A stretch of 64,000 bases of DNA, taken from positions 185,773-249,772 of the forward strand of contig JAJQZP010000058.1 in the NCBI GenBank assembly GCA_025403435.1, given 5' to 3'. The translations under genes were made by a program, and so were the position numbers. The notes below the pieces were generated by a model. It had not been told where the DNA came from. It saw only the letters and a list, made by a program, of their open reading frames with translations, and did no database searches. Shown here in pieces: positions 39,832-49,988 of the stretch (its first letter is position 1; each line of letters starts with the position of its first letter). This DNA comes from Artocarpus heterophyllus (lineage: Eukaryota; Streptophyta; Magnoliopsida; Rosales; Moraceae).

Positions 39832-42190
39832 TGTAACGCCCCTATATGGGGGTTAACAGTTTTTAATGAGATAAAATAAAAATAAATAATAAAAGTAAAA
39901 CCTTAAAAATAAAATTTGCCCGGGACTTAAATGAAAACTCTCAACTCAAAAATAAAAATATAAACGACAAATAAACCACAGTTTTAATGTAGCACCTTAA
40001 ATTTAATAATATAAACTGTTGTCATCATCATTTTAACCCTCAACACATTGTAATACAGTCACAGAAAGTAACAATTGATGCTTACATTATCATGAAGAAC
40101 ATTCTCAACAATTGAAGCAGTCCCAATGTAATATAGTTACATCACTTCCTCAACTATATTTCTCGTAGCCACCTCACACTTAGTGAGTCCTGAAAAGATA
40201 TAAACATAAGGGTATGAGCAACACTATGCTCAGTAGAGAAAGCCATTACTCACCTTTAGGTTTTTATCATTACCACATTAAAATCTGCATGGTTAGTAAG
40301 TTACATCATATTCCAGATTATGAGGTTTATTATGATCACATCTTATATTACCGTAGTTAATCATTACCAAGTGTCATAATTACACATTTATACAAATATT
40401 AACAATCATCATTGTTCCTAGGTATCCATGTTAAATTGAGTATCACTCAACTCATCGAAACCCAAATGGGCGCACTTGATCACCCTATAAACATTCCAAG
40501 GGTGTTCCGGTGAGGGGACATCAAGCCCCGAGTCCTCACCAAATCGATTCCTGTACAGTGTGTTCTGGGACTTTCAACCCAAGGAAGCGTCATCGCCTTC
40601 CCCCTATTTTACCTTTTAGGGTATTCATGCCCAAGGACGTAACCGTCGCCCTCTTCATGTCTCACAATTTCTCTATATTGAATCATTATTAATAGAGTTA
40701 GTTTTCCTAACCATGCTTCTCAATTTATAACATGTGTCAATTCATTATGTTCCTCGCCGTACAATACAAGACGAGTCCATGTCATAGTTTCATATGTGAT
40801 AATCATATAATATCAGTTCAACATAGATATATATATATTGCGGCAAAACAATCAATTTTAATTCTATAAAAACCTCACAAAAGATGAGTAATAGAATCCC
40901 TACCTTTCAAGCTTATCAACAATCTTTTAATCCTGGAATCAGTTAACGTTAGCTCCATACTCCCTTGATCCTAAGGCGTGCATAAGGACAATTAAAACTA
41001 AAGCACAACATACAACTACATTCATAAATAAATCATGTGTAAACTTATCTTACTAGTATGTCATTAAAGCTTTTATATAAATCTCTTTTGAATACCACAG
41101 TAAACAATTTTTGTCTTAACACAATATAAAATGTGAACAAGTAATCTATATGTTTTAGTCCCTAATAAGATTCATCAATCACTTAGGATAATATTGGAAA
41201 GGTTGCAAGACATTAAAGAATTAGGTGGTGAGCAAAGATGGGTTCTTGGTTCAGGTTAGCAGCTGGTATACCATAACAAACTGGCAGATTTACTAGTTTC
41301 CAATACAAAAATTGAATAATTCTTAGAAAATAAAATACAACTCCGATTAGGTTTATGATAGCTCGTTAGAAAGCCTAGGATGCTACTTTTCAAATATGCA
41401 AACCAATTCATAAAATTCATTTTAATTTAATCTTAGAATTTCAAGAAATAACCACTGCCCATAGAGGTATTACAAAGTTTAACAATATAAATTTTCTGTC
41501 TAGGGCATATACACTTAGACTTCATACATATGCTCCAAAATAGCAACAAACATATACTTAGGTTTAAGAACGCAAATTTGAATAATCCTTTAGTATAAAA
41601 GAAAATTTATAAATGAAAGACTAAATTTGTTCATAAGATTCTAACCTCGGATTATGGTTAGTTGGAAGCTTGAAATGGCTTTCAAAACAGGTTCCTTTAC
41701 ATCGGTATGACTGAAATTCTTGCTCAAATGGAGGTGATGGTGGCTGATTTTTATGGCTGCCTTGAAGAAGTTCTCTAAGTATTTTGCTTCAGCAAAGAAA
41801 TGAGAAGAAGAGTGTGGGAACCGTGGAAGAGAAAGGAAGAAAAGATGAAGTCTTTGAAAGAAGTGATAGAAACAATTATAGAGGAGACATGTTGAAGCAT
41901 GTCACGGAGGAAATAAAGAAAATGAGGGTCAAGAGTAGTTGGAAAAGATATCCTTATGTCTCATCTAAAGACTTTAACACACATAATGCCAATATGACAT
42001 TTTTGAGATTTATTAGAAGTTCTAAGGCTTTTTAGTAATCATACTAAATAAATATAGGAGAATTTTAGAAAACTTAAAAATAGATAAAAATAAATATTAT
42101 AAAATAAATTTAAATGAAGCAATTTTTTTTTATACATTAAAAATTAATTTAATTACCTCAATACCCGTTAGGAGAATAACGGGTGTCACA
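39832..42190 (-). mobile_element. 3' LTR of gene-carrying element
   Basis: 2359 bp, collinear with 46452-48812. Differences seen by eye include ATTAC/GGATAC near 40350, one-base indels near 41350, 41685 and 41865, and several substitutions. The plus-strand ORFs at 40510-40692 and 41784-42035 are antisense to the element and show no product that I recognise. Confidence 0.9.
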
Positions 42191-42224
42191 GCTCTACCCC
42201 CCTTAAAGAAATTTCGTCCTCGAA
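42191..42224 (-). pseudogene. Polypurine tract and last codons of gypsy pol
   Basis: On the minus strand TTCGAGGACGAAATTTC (42224-42208) leads into TTTAAGGGGGGTAGAGC next to the LTR. The first part translates as FEDEISLRGG, the usual C-terminal end of chromovirus pol, and the purine run is the PPT. This remnant shows that an autonomous gypsy element lost nearly all of gag-pol. Confidence 0.7.
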
Positions 42225-43146
42225 ATTTCAATTCTAGCAATACTAGTAAAAATTATGATTCCACTATGATTCCAATTCCGAGTCTAAACCGTTAATGTTG
42301 TTTGTCCTCCAAATTTAAGTTATCGTATCTCCACTTATTTACTTGCATAATAAATCTTACTCCTAAATCCCTCAATAAGAGTATTTCTGACAAGTTTCAA
42401 CTTATAACACCGTATAATAGTCTAAGAATCTGATCAGGCATACATATTGACCATACCATGATTCCAGTCCTTCATTGTCCATGGACTGTGATTTACAATC
42501 ACATTTAAGGAGATTGCCAGAGTAATTTTATATACTTCATCTTTAGGTTCCTTTTCCTTTTTAAGTAAGGAAAAGTCAAATATATTTGATTTCATACCTC
42601 AACTAATAAACTAAAACATAATCATAAAACATATATCACAAACACTTTTATTCAAAACTATACATTAAACTTACTCATAGAGATATTAAACAGGAATCTC
42701 AGAGTTGCAAACATACCCGACATATTTTTCATTAAACAGCTATCCTCATGACACAAACATTCAACCCAAATAATATACTCATATTTCATATGGAATATCC
42801 CCATAACTGACTCTGGTACTTCCACATAATATTAACAGAATATTACACATTACAAACATGATACGGATACGTTTCGAGAGTACAAGGCACTCCGTATACC
42901 AGCTATCCATATCATGCATGCTTATAGGATACAAAAACATCGATAAACAAAAGATCGGACCTTAAGAAGGATGCGTTTCGAGAGCATCAAGTACTCCGTA
43001 TCCAGCCATCCCGGCATTAGGCTCAATGAATCTAAAAGATTTAACAACGACGTACCACAAGAAACACAGAATACAAGGCAAACGGTTATTCGTAACACAC
43101 GAAATACGGACACACATGCCTACATGCCAAAGATAAAACAAAAAGA
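42225..43146 (-). other. 3' noncoding stretch after the LOG-like ORF
   Basis: There is no ORF of note. It includes a 43-bp imperfect direct repeat, at 42865-42908 and 42969-43011, each with GTTTCGAGAG and CTCCGTAT and bounded by GGAT/ATCC, so each copy can pair end to end. This stretch is presumably the 3' untranslated part of the captured gene plus remnants of the parent element. Confidence 0.5.
42865..43011. repeat. 43-bp imperfect direct repeat with pairing ends
   Basis: The copies at 42865-42908 and 42969-43011 share GGATRCGTTTCGAGAG and CTCCGTAT..CCAGC.ATCC. Each copy starts GGAT and ends ATCC. Confidence 0.75.
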
Positions 43147-43797
43147 TTACAGATGGAGATTCAAATCAATTGGCCGCTCCCGGCTTTCCCTTTCCCATTC
43201 AAGCTTGGATGTTGCAGTGTCGGATTCTGGATGTATGATTTGCATTTTATCTATCAATTCCTCAGCTGTTGAAGCAGTAACAAAGATTTGTCTCTCCGAT
43301 TCTGTAGTGATGTTTTCTTCCACAGCGTAATCTAGAAATTTCAAAAGACCGTCATAAAAACCCTTTACGTTCAGCAGTCCCAAAGGTTTGGAATAAAAGC
43401 CCAACAATTGCCCACAAGCAACTATAAATATTTCCTCAAGAGTACCTAGACCACCAGGTAATGCTATAAAAGCATCAGAATTATAGATTATGTCTTTAAA
43501 ATTTTTAGGGATACTCCTGACTCCTTCTCCCTTACCTATGGCTTCCTTACAAAGGTTTCCTTCAACTGGAATATGAGGCCAAATTCTTACATCAGTAGCG
43601 TCGCTAGACCTAGCTGCTAGTGCCATATTTACCATCATTTTTATACTACCACCCCCATAGATTATGTTAATCTTCTTGCGTGCTAGGACTTGCCCTAAGT
43701 GATTTGCAGCTTCTAAATAAGCTTTATCTTTTCCAAGGCTGGAACCACAAAAGACACAGACATTCTTTATTTTCTTCGTGGACTGGGAGGTAGACAT
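43147..43797 (-). CDS. LOG-like cytokinin riboside monophosphate phosphoribohydrolase homologue
   Basis: 216 aa from the ATG at 43795-43797; the in-frame upstream codons lack an ATG. LOG enzymes release active cytokinin from its nucleotide in the cytosol. Visible are the Rossmann-like start VCVFCGSS (13-20), YGGGS (47-51), and SDAFIALPGGLGTLEE (107-122) with the family's PGGxGTxxE motif, then KPLGLLNVKGFYDGLL. Length is normal for plant LOGs. Oddities: the MHxRKxxM stretch that precedes SDAFIALPGG in plant LOGs is replaced by SIPKNFKDII, the SxGLMG after YGGGS is SIKMMV, and the C-terminus ends DLNLHL, an LxLxL (EAR-type) motif. The ORF has no introns, unlike plant LOG genes, and is undamaged. 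It is sense to the host retroelement and 644 bp downstream of ORF1. The family assignment is firm; the catalytic activity is doubtful. Confidence 0.85.
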   Translation of the reverse strand: MSTSQSTKKIKNVCVFCGSSLGKDKAYLEAANHLGQVLARKKINIIYGGGSIKMMVNMALAARSSDATDVRIWPHIPVEGNLCKEAIGKGEGVRSIPKNFKDIIYNSDAFIALPGGLGTLEEIFIVACGQLLGFYSKPLGLLNVKGFYDGLLKFLDYAVEENITTESERQIFVTASTAEELIDKMQIIHPESDTATSKLEWERESRERPIDLNLHL

Positions 43798-44441
43798 ATT
43801 TGGTTTATAGAAGTGGTTGCTTAATGTCTGCTCCACTTAGACTTCGGGTTCTACATGAGATTTTAAAGATGAGAAATATACAAAAAGGGCTAAAGAGATA
43901 GACGAGTAGGTAATGAAAAGGTAATCCAAAGATTTAAACAAAATCTTGTGCGGATAAGAAAGTAAGATAAGGTGATTGATAGTTTACAGAAAATCTGATT
44001 CACTTTTTGAAAAAGATTAGACTCTAATTGTATAACTTTTGACAATTGAGAACAATTCGACAGAAGACCCTCATTGACACAACTGTAGACTTTTTGACAA
44101 ATATACACCAAGTCTAGAAATTTAATATAAACGACAAATACTGTAGAACTTTTGAAATTTGAGACACAAATCTTGAAATATCTGGATAAGCTTTTCAAAA
44201 TTCAAACATATTACTGTACCGTATGTAACGTGTCTGATAAGATAATATATTTTATTATATATATATTTAAGAAAATCATAAATTAAATAAGATATTAACA
44301 CTTACTGTATCAATCTAATAATCACAATTATTTCAAACACAAAAGCAAATATTCTGAGTAAAAGAAAAACACAAACTGTTGAACATCAGCTAAAACTGCT
44401 TCAAATAAGTAAAGACTAAATAACCTTTATAGAGCGATGAC
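43798..44441 (-). other. Spacer between the two captured ORFs
   Basis: AT-rich. It contains a minus-strand TATATATATAAT-type run near 44247-44268 that could serve as a promoter for the LOG-like ORF. A 102-codon ORF (43890-44198) has no recognisable features and starts without good context. Confidence 0.4.
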
Positions 44442-44963
44442 TTATTCCCCATCCAGTTTTCTTATGGCTTGGCAAACAGGATCTAGAAATACCATATTCC
44501 TGAGGCGTTGTCTTTCTGTATAAAATTTAGGCCAGAGTTTAAAAATAGCTCCTTGAACATATCCACTAGGGTGACCGTGGAGAGGAGGATGGATGCTATC
44601 CAAGTTCTCCTTTGAAAGTCCATCCCTACAAAACCTTATTTTATCCTCTCTATTCGTAGACATATAACCAGGTGAAGTACATTTACCGTTACAATTTTGT
44701 CTTCCACATTTGTTACAAGTGACCACGATGGCACGAGCTCTTCTTTTCATTGCACTACGACTGGTACCTGTTCCTGGTAAACCGACATCTTGACTAAAGT
44801 CACTCGGACGGATTTTCCCCTCTATTAACATTCTCACATCACAAGGGATACCAAAACGCATAAGAATCCACAACCGAGTAATTCTAGCCTTGTATTTCTT
44901 TCTGAGAATCTTTTGGGAGAGTGATGGGAAATACTTTCTCAGGTGTTGGTACTTTGGGTCCAT
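44442..44963 (-). CDS. Basic zinc-finger protein resembling viral nucleic-acid-binding (cysteine-rich) proteins
   Basis: 173 aa, ATG at 44961-44963, stop TAA. The central part has a basic block SRSAMKRRARAI (68-79), then a Cys cluster C83-x2-C86-x4-C91-x3-C95, then SPGYMS and EDKIRFCRDG (106-115). The order "SR.A..RRA, four-Cys finger, PG.S, D[KR][IL]RF..[DE]G" is what I know from the small NABP/CRP proteins of carlaviruses and vitiviruses (Betaflexiviridae; Pfam Carla_C4), which bind nucleic acid and act in silencing suppression or symptom induction. The N-terminal part (RLWILMRFGIPCDV) and the C-terminal 55 residues are not recognised. The ORF is intact and intronless, with a pyrimidine-rich 5' leader, and sense to the element. 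Alternative: an unrelated zinc-knuckle protein. I assign the viral link from motif order only. Confidence 0.5.
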   Translation of the reverse strand: MDPKYQHLRKYFPSLSQKILRKKYKARITRLWILMRFGIPCDVRMLIEGKIRPSDFSQDVGLPGTGTSRSAMKRRARAIVVTCNKCGRQNCNGKCTSPGYMSTNREDKIRFCRDGLSKENLDSIHPPLHGHPSGYVQGAIFKLWPKFYTERQRLRNMVFLDPVCQAIRKLDGE

Positions 44964-46431
44964 GATGAGATGAAAGAAGAGTAAATAGAAAGGAAAAATT
45001 AAGATAGTAAATTGCAGAATCCTAGAATTCCTTCTTCTTTTAGAGGAAAAGAAGAATTTCTAATGAAAAAGAAGAGGATTTGCGATTTAGAGAGAAAATA
45101 ACAAATTAAGAGAGAAAAAGTGAACTCGGAGAAATAAGCTCTTATGCACAGTAAACGTATATGTAAACAATAATTAAACCACTGTATATGACACGTATAG
45201 AGACCACGTGGGAGAGACAGTGTGAATCAAACTGATTTAAGATTTGAACTAGGCCCAAATGTTCTTAGTTGAAAATGGTCAGGTTGTTTCGGGCCTTAAC
45301 ACATTTGGAACGAGTTAAATAACAAACATAAAATTGAAAACCAATTTGTATAAATCTTAAACCCAATTCAAAGCCCACTATAGATAAAGTTAACTATGAA
45401 CAACAAATCTAATTTAACGACAACAAGGATCTTCCTGAATGATATTTAAAATCATTTCATAACAACATAATCTTCCAGCAACTCAAATAATTTTGTTTTA
45501 ATCAAAACCTTATTGAACAATGCATACACCCATATGTTATTCATAATACTTAACATCTATCAATGGATTCATCATCATTACTACCAAGGGTTTAGAATGC
45601 GACTAACCTTGAAATCAATACGATTTACGTCTTTCAACATAGACCATATCAACTGAACAAAGACACTTGATGTTACTACTTAAGAACATCTACAATCCCC
45701 ACAATTCTACTCATACAATATATAATTTCCTCATATAACAAAACCTTAGGTAACCAAAAGATTCACTGATACACTTAAATACAATGTACGTAACGAAATA
45801 TTCCAATTTTGAGATTCATGCATTCTAGACTTTACACAGTCTCAACAGACCAAAAGTCTAACATTTATCTCTCTCAAGATTCAATACCATGATTCCCAAC
45901 TTATATCATATTCCTCAAATAAATAGAACTTTTAAGAAAAGATATTGACACTTATGTGCTCCATCGAATCCACACATAATCATTACTTAGGTTTGAATCA
46001 ATTACGAAAAATTTGGCATATCTATGTCAAACTTTAAAATCAATAAATCAAGCCTTATATTTCTTATTGTTTTTCACGAGACAAAAGGCTTTTAAATCCT
46101 CGTATCTACACGAATTTCTCATCGTTTATACGAATTAATATGCTTATAGATCCAAATATTATACGAATCTCTCATAAGCATTCTACTTATAAACTCATTC
46201 ATATAATTATCATTCCCTTATAACTATTAATACTTTCCTTCTATATAATTATTGTACTCATATAACTATTGATATTTTCATTCTATGGCCTTTCCATGTT
46301 ACATCCTTCTAGACTGTATAAATCAATGTGAAGGTTCATTTTGATGATGACAATGAAAATTCAGCTTCAAAACCATCTCAAAAATATATTTTTTTAAAGT
46401 GGTGCTACACTCCCTAGGTTAACCGAACCTA
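44964..46431 (-). other. 5' leader of gene-carrying element
   Basis: Between PBS and ORF1. There is no ORF of interest and I found no gag remnant. The 120 bp before the ORF1 ATG are CT-rich on the minus strand, like a plant mRNA 5' UTR. A palindromic G-box CCACGTGG lies at 45204-45211, about 240 bp upstream of the ATG, so a captured host-type promoter is possible. Confidence 0.5.
45204..45211. promoter_or_regulatory. G-box (CCACGTGG)
   Basis: A perfect 8-bp palindromic G-box upstream of ORF1. Plant bZIP/bHLH factors bind this core; its function here is inferred. Confidence 0.35.
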
Positions 46432-46444
46432 GGCTCTGATACCA
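46432..46444 (-). other. Primer-binding site (tRNA-iMet) of gene-carrying element
   Basis: The minus strand reads TGGTATCAGAGCC, seven bases inside the 5' LTR end at 46452. The match to the initiator tRNA-Met 3' end is perfect, so the element is still equipped for reverse transcription. Confidence 0.9.
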
Positions 46445-46451
46445 AAAATTC

Positions 46452-48812
46452 TGTAACGCCCCTATATGGGGGTTAACAGTTTTTAATGAGATAAAATAAA
46501 AATAAATAATAAAAGTAAAACCTTAAAAATAAAATTTGCCCGGGACTTAAATGAAAACTCTCAACTCAAAAATAAAAATATAAACGACAAATAAACCACA
46601 GTTTTAATGTAGCACCTTAAATTTAATAATATAAACTGTTGTCATCATCATTTTAACCCTCAACACATTGTAATACAGTCACAGAAAGTAACAATTGATG
46701 CTTACATTATCATGAAGAACATTCTCAACAATTGAAGCAGTCCCAATGTAATATAGTTACATCACTTCCTCAACTATATTTCTCGTAGCCACCTCACACT
46801 TAGTGAGTCCTGAAAAGATATAAACATAAGGGTATGAGCAACACTATGCTCAGTAGAGAAAGCCATTACTCACCTTTAGGTTTTTATCATTACCACATTA
46901 AAATCTGCATGGTTAGTAAGTTACATCATATTCCAGATTATGAGGTTTATTATGATCACATCTTATGGATACCGTAGTTAATCATTACCAAGTGTCATAA
47001 TTACACATTTATACAAATATTACCAATCATCATTGTTCCTAGGTATCCATGTTAAATTGAGTATCACTCAACTCATCGAAACCCAAATGGGCGCACTTGA
47101 TCACCCTATAAACATTCCAAGGGTGTTCCGGTGAGGGGACATCAAGCCCCGAGTCCTCACCAAATCGATTCCTGTACAGTGTGTTCTGGGACTTTCAACC
47201 CAAGGAAGCGTCATCGCCTTCCCCCTATTTTACCTTTTAGGGTATTCATGCCCAAGGACGTAACCGTCGCCCTCTTCATGTCTCACAATTTCTCTATATT
47301 GAATCATTATTAATAGAGTTAGTTTTCCTAACCATGCTTCTCAATTTATAACATGTGTCAATTCATTATGTTCCTCGCCGTACAATACAAGACGAGTCCA
47401 TGTCATAGTTTCATATGTGATAATCATATAATATCAGTTCAACATAGATATATATATATTGCGGCAAAACAATCAATTTTAATTCTATAAAAACCTCACA
47501 AAAGATGAGTAATAGAATCCCTACCTTTCAAGCTTATCAACAATCTTTTAATCCTGGAATCAGTTAACGTTAGCTCCATACTCCCTTGATCCTAAGGCGT
47601 GCATAAGGACAATTAAAACTAAAGCACAACATACAACTACATTCATAAATAAATCATGTGTAAACCTATCTTACTAGTATGCCATTAAAGCTTTTATATA
47701 AATCTCTTTTGAATACCACAGTAAACAATTTTTGTCTTAACACAATATAAAATGTGAACAAGTAATCTATATGTTTTAGTCCCTAATAAGATTCATCAAT
47801 CACTTAGGATAATATTGGAAAGGTTGCAAGACATTAAAGAATTAGGTGGTGAGCAAAGATGGGTTCTTGGTTCAGGTTAGCAGCTGGTATACCATAACAA
47901 ACTGGCAGATTTACTAGTTTCCAATACAAAAATTGAATAATTCTTAGAAAATAAAATACAACTCCGATTTAGGTTTATGATAGCTCGTTAGAAAGCCTAG
48001 GATGCTACTTTTCAAATATGCAAACCAATTCATAAAATTCATTTTAATTTAATCTTAGAATTTCAAGAAATAACCACTGCCCATAGAGGTATTACAAAGT
48101 TTAACAATATAAATTTTCTGTCTAGGGCATATACACTTAGACTTCATACATATGCTCCAAAATAGCAACAAACATATACTTAGGTTTAAGAACGCAAATT
48201 TGAATAATCCTTTAGTATAAAAGAAAATTTATAAATGAAAGACTAAATTTGTTCATAAGATTCTAACCTCGGATTATGGTTAGTTGGAAGCTTGAAATGG
48301 CTTCAAAACAGGTTCCTTTACTTCGGTATGACTGAAATTCTTGCTCAAATGGAGGTGATGGTGGCTGATTTTTATGGCTGCCTTGAAGAAGTTCTCTAAG
48401 TATTTTGCTTCAGCAAAGAAATGAGAAGAAGAGTGTGGGAACCGTGGAAGAGAAAGGAAGAAAAGATGAAGTCTTTGAAAAGAAGTGATAGAAACAATTA
48501 TAGAGGAGACATGTTGAAGCATGTCACGGAGGAAATAAAGAAAATGAGGTTCAAGAGTAGTTGGAAAAGATATCCTTATGTCTCATCTAAAGACTTTAAC
48601 ACACATAATGCCAATATGACATTTTTGAGATTTATTAGAAGTTCTAAGGCTTTTTAGTAATCATACTAAATAAATATAGGAGAATTTTAGAAAACTTAAA
48701 AATAGATGAAAATAAATATTATAAAATAAATTTAAATGAAGCAATTTTTTTTTATACATTAAAAATTAATTTAATTACCTCAATACCCGTTAGGAGAATA
48801 ACGGGTGTCACA
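46452..48812 (-). mobile_element. 5' LTR of gene-carrying element
   Basis: 2361 bp, TGTAACGCCC to GGGTGTCACA, collinear with 39832-42190. It would drive the transcript carrying both captured ORFs. The plus-strand ORFs within (47131-47313, 48421-48657) are antisense and also present in the other LTR. Confidence 0.9.
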
Positions 48813-49988
48813 TAATTTCTTGCAAAATTAATTCAACCGATAAATAGACATGAATTATTCGATTCTTACAAATTTTAAACCAATCTGGTAAATCCGACAT
48901 AAGTCACCAATTATTGGAAAAGCACGCCGTATCATTACTGGATTTTGTGAGCTAGCAAAGGGGACCAAAATGGACCTATAAAGTTCAAGCTCATGATAAT
49001 TATGAAACCTAATATCCCAGATATACATTTCACAATTATCAACTCCAACGCTACTCCACTAAAAGCTTGGAGCTGCACTCTCAAACTTTATAGAATTACG
49101 AAGCTCGTGTAGCTAAGTCTCCATAACATATCATAGTGTATTGCAACCCCATATGATCATCCATAATCGGCTTAAGGACAAGTTATGTCTTACCTTCCTG
49201 ATTATTTTTATCTTACGTTCCATTGTCTCACCATTAGAAAACTTACCATCCAAAGATAGTATACCATTCGGTTACACCTATGTATCCAAATGGTTGAGCG
49301 CTCCAGTTTTTCAATTACAAGACAACGCATATAAGAGGATATCATTACTCCTAAAGAGGAGCTATGGATTCCATGAATAACAAGTCTATGCTATCAAGAG
49401 TCATGCCTCCAATGTAACGGTATGCATACCACTATTGAGATGTGGGTGTCACCCTTTGGCACATCAAAAGACACAAGTCGAGACAACGGGCCCACTATTC
49501 ATCTCAGGATTAAGATACAATACAAATGACTGTCTAAAGTGAATCGATTTGCCGAGACAGAATTATTAATCCAAATCAATTCACTTTATGTCCCGATCCA
49601 ACACGTTGTCACCTATGATAACACGCCAATGTTTCCATTCACGGAGTCCAACTCCGATGGTCAAGACAAATCATCTCCCAAAAGGGATATAGACAATATA
49701 ACAATCTTTACATGAATAAAGTGTCTAACTTTATTCCCTCGATTGCGGTTTATATGTTTTAGACCGTCACCTTAAGAATCGTGTCTTCCGCATAATCAGT
49801 CCATCATATACCCAATTCTTAAGGTTTAGACTGACAGTCTCAGACTACTGTTTGCTTATCATACATTCAACAAATATTAACGTAAAGAGGATAAGATTTG
49901 GTATGTATAAATGAATAAATTCTTTATTAATAAAAATGTGTCCAAAAACATATTACTTTTTTACTCCTTAGGGCATACATGTCTAACA

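Larger units (their letters stand above)
39832..48812 (-). mobile_element. Gene-carrying Ty3/gypsy-derived LTR element
   Basis: This 8981-bp insertion is flanked by TAATT (39827-39831 and 48813-48817). It has two nearly identical LTRs (39832-42190 and 46452-48812) starting TGTAACGCCC and ending GGGTGTCACA. On the minus strand the order is 5' LTR, PBS (46444-46432), 1.5-kb leader, ORF1 zinc-finger protein (44963-44442), LOG-like ORF (43797-43147), 3' noncoding stretch, pol remnant, PPT, 3' LTR. There is no gag, protease, RT or integrase, so it must be mobilised by another element. The PPT context, encoding FEDEISLRGG at 42194-42224, points to a Ty3/gypsy chromovirus (Tekay/Del-like) parent. 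Both genes are sense to the element. About ten differences between the LTRs imply a recent insertion. Confidence 0.85.
29576..49988 (-). mobile_element. Ty1/copia retrotransposon with three LTR copies
   Basis: The whole unit runs from TGTTGCAAAC at 29576 to CTAACA at 49988 and is flanked by AGTCT at 29571-29575 and 49989-49993, so it behaves as one insertion. On the minus strand the order is: 5' LTR (49988-38975, interrupted), PBS (38972-38960), 1.6-kb leader, gag-pol (37333-33380), PPT (next to 33365), 3' LTR (33365-31377), and an extra, partly deleted LTR (31376-29576). The domain order protease-integrase-RT-RNase H is that of Ty1/copia. Confidence 0.9.
38975..49988 (-). mobile_element. Copia 5' LTR, split by a nested element
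   Basis: The LTR occupies 38975-39831 and 48813-49988 (about 2.03 kb in all) and is collinear with 31377-33365. The nested element at 39832-48812 is inserted at the TAATT word. Confidence 0.85.

Noticed and set aside
40510..40692. 60-aa ORF identical at 47131-47313
   Set aside because: It is in the two LTRs of the gene-carrying element, antisense to it, and identical only because the LTRs are young.
43890..44198. 102-aa minus-strand ORF between the two captured genes
   Set aside because: No recognisable motif and AT-rich composition; treated as spacer.
48421..48657. 78-aa basic ORF in the LTR (also 41784-42035)
   Set aside because: Antisense in the LTR, and the frame differs between the two LTRs through a one-base indel, so it is not under coding constraint.
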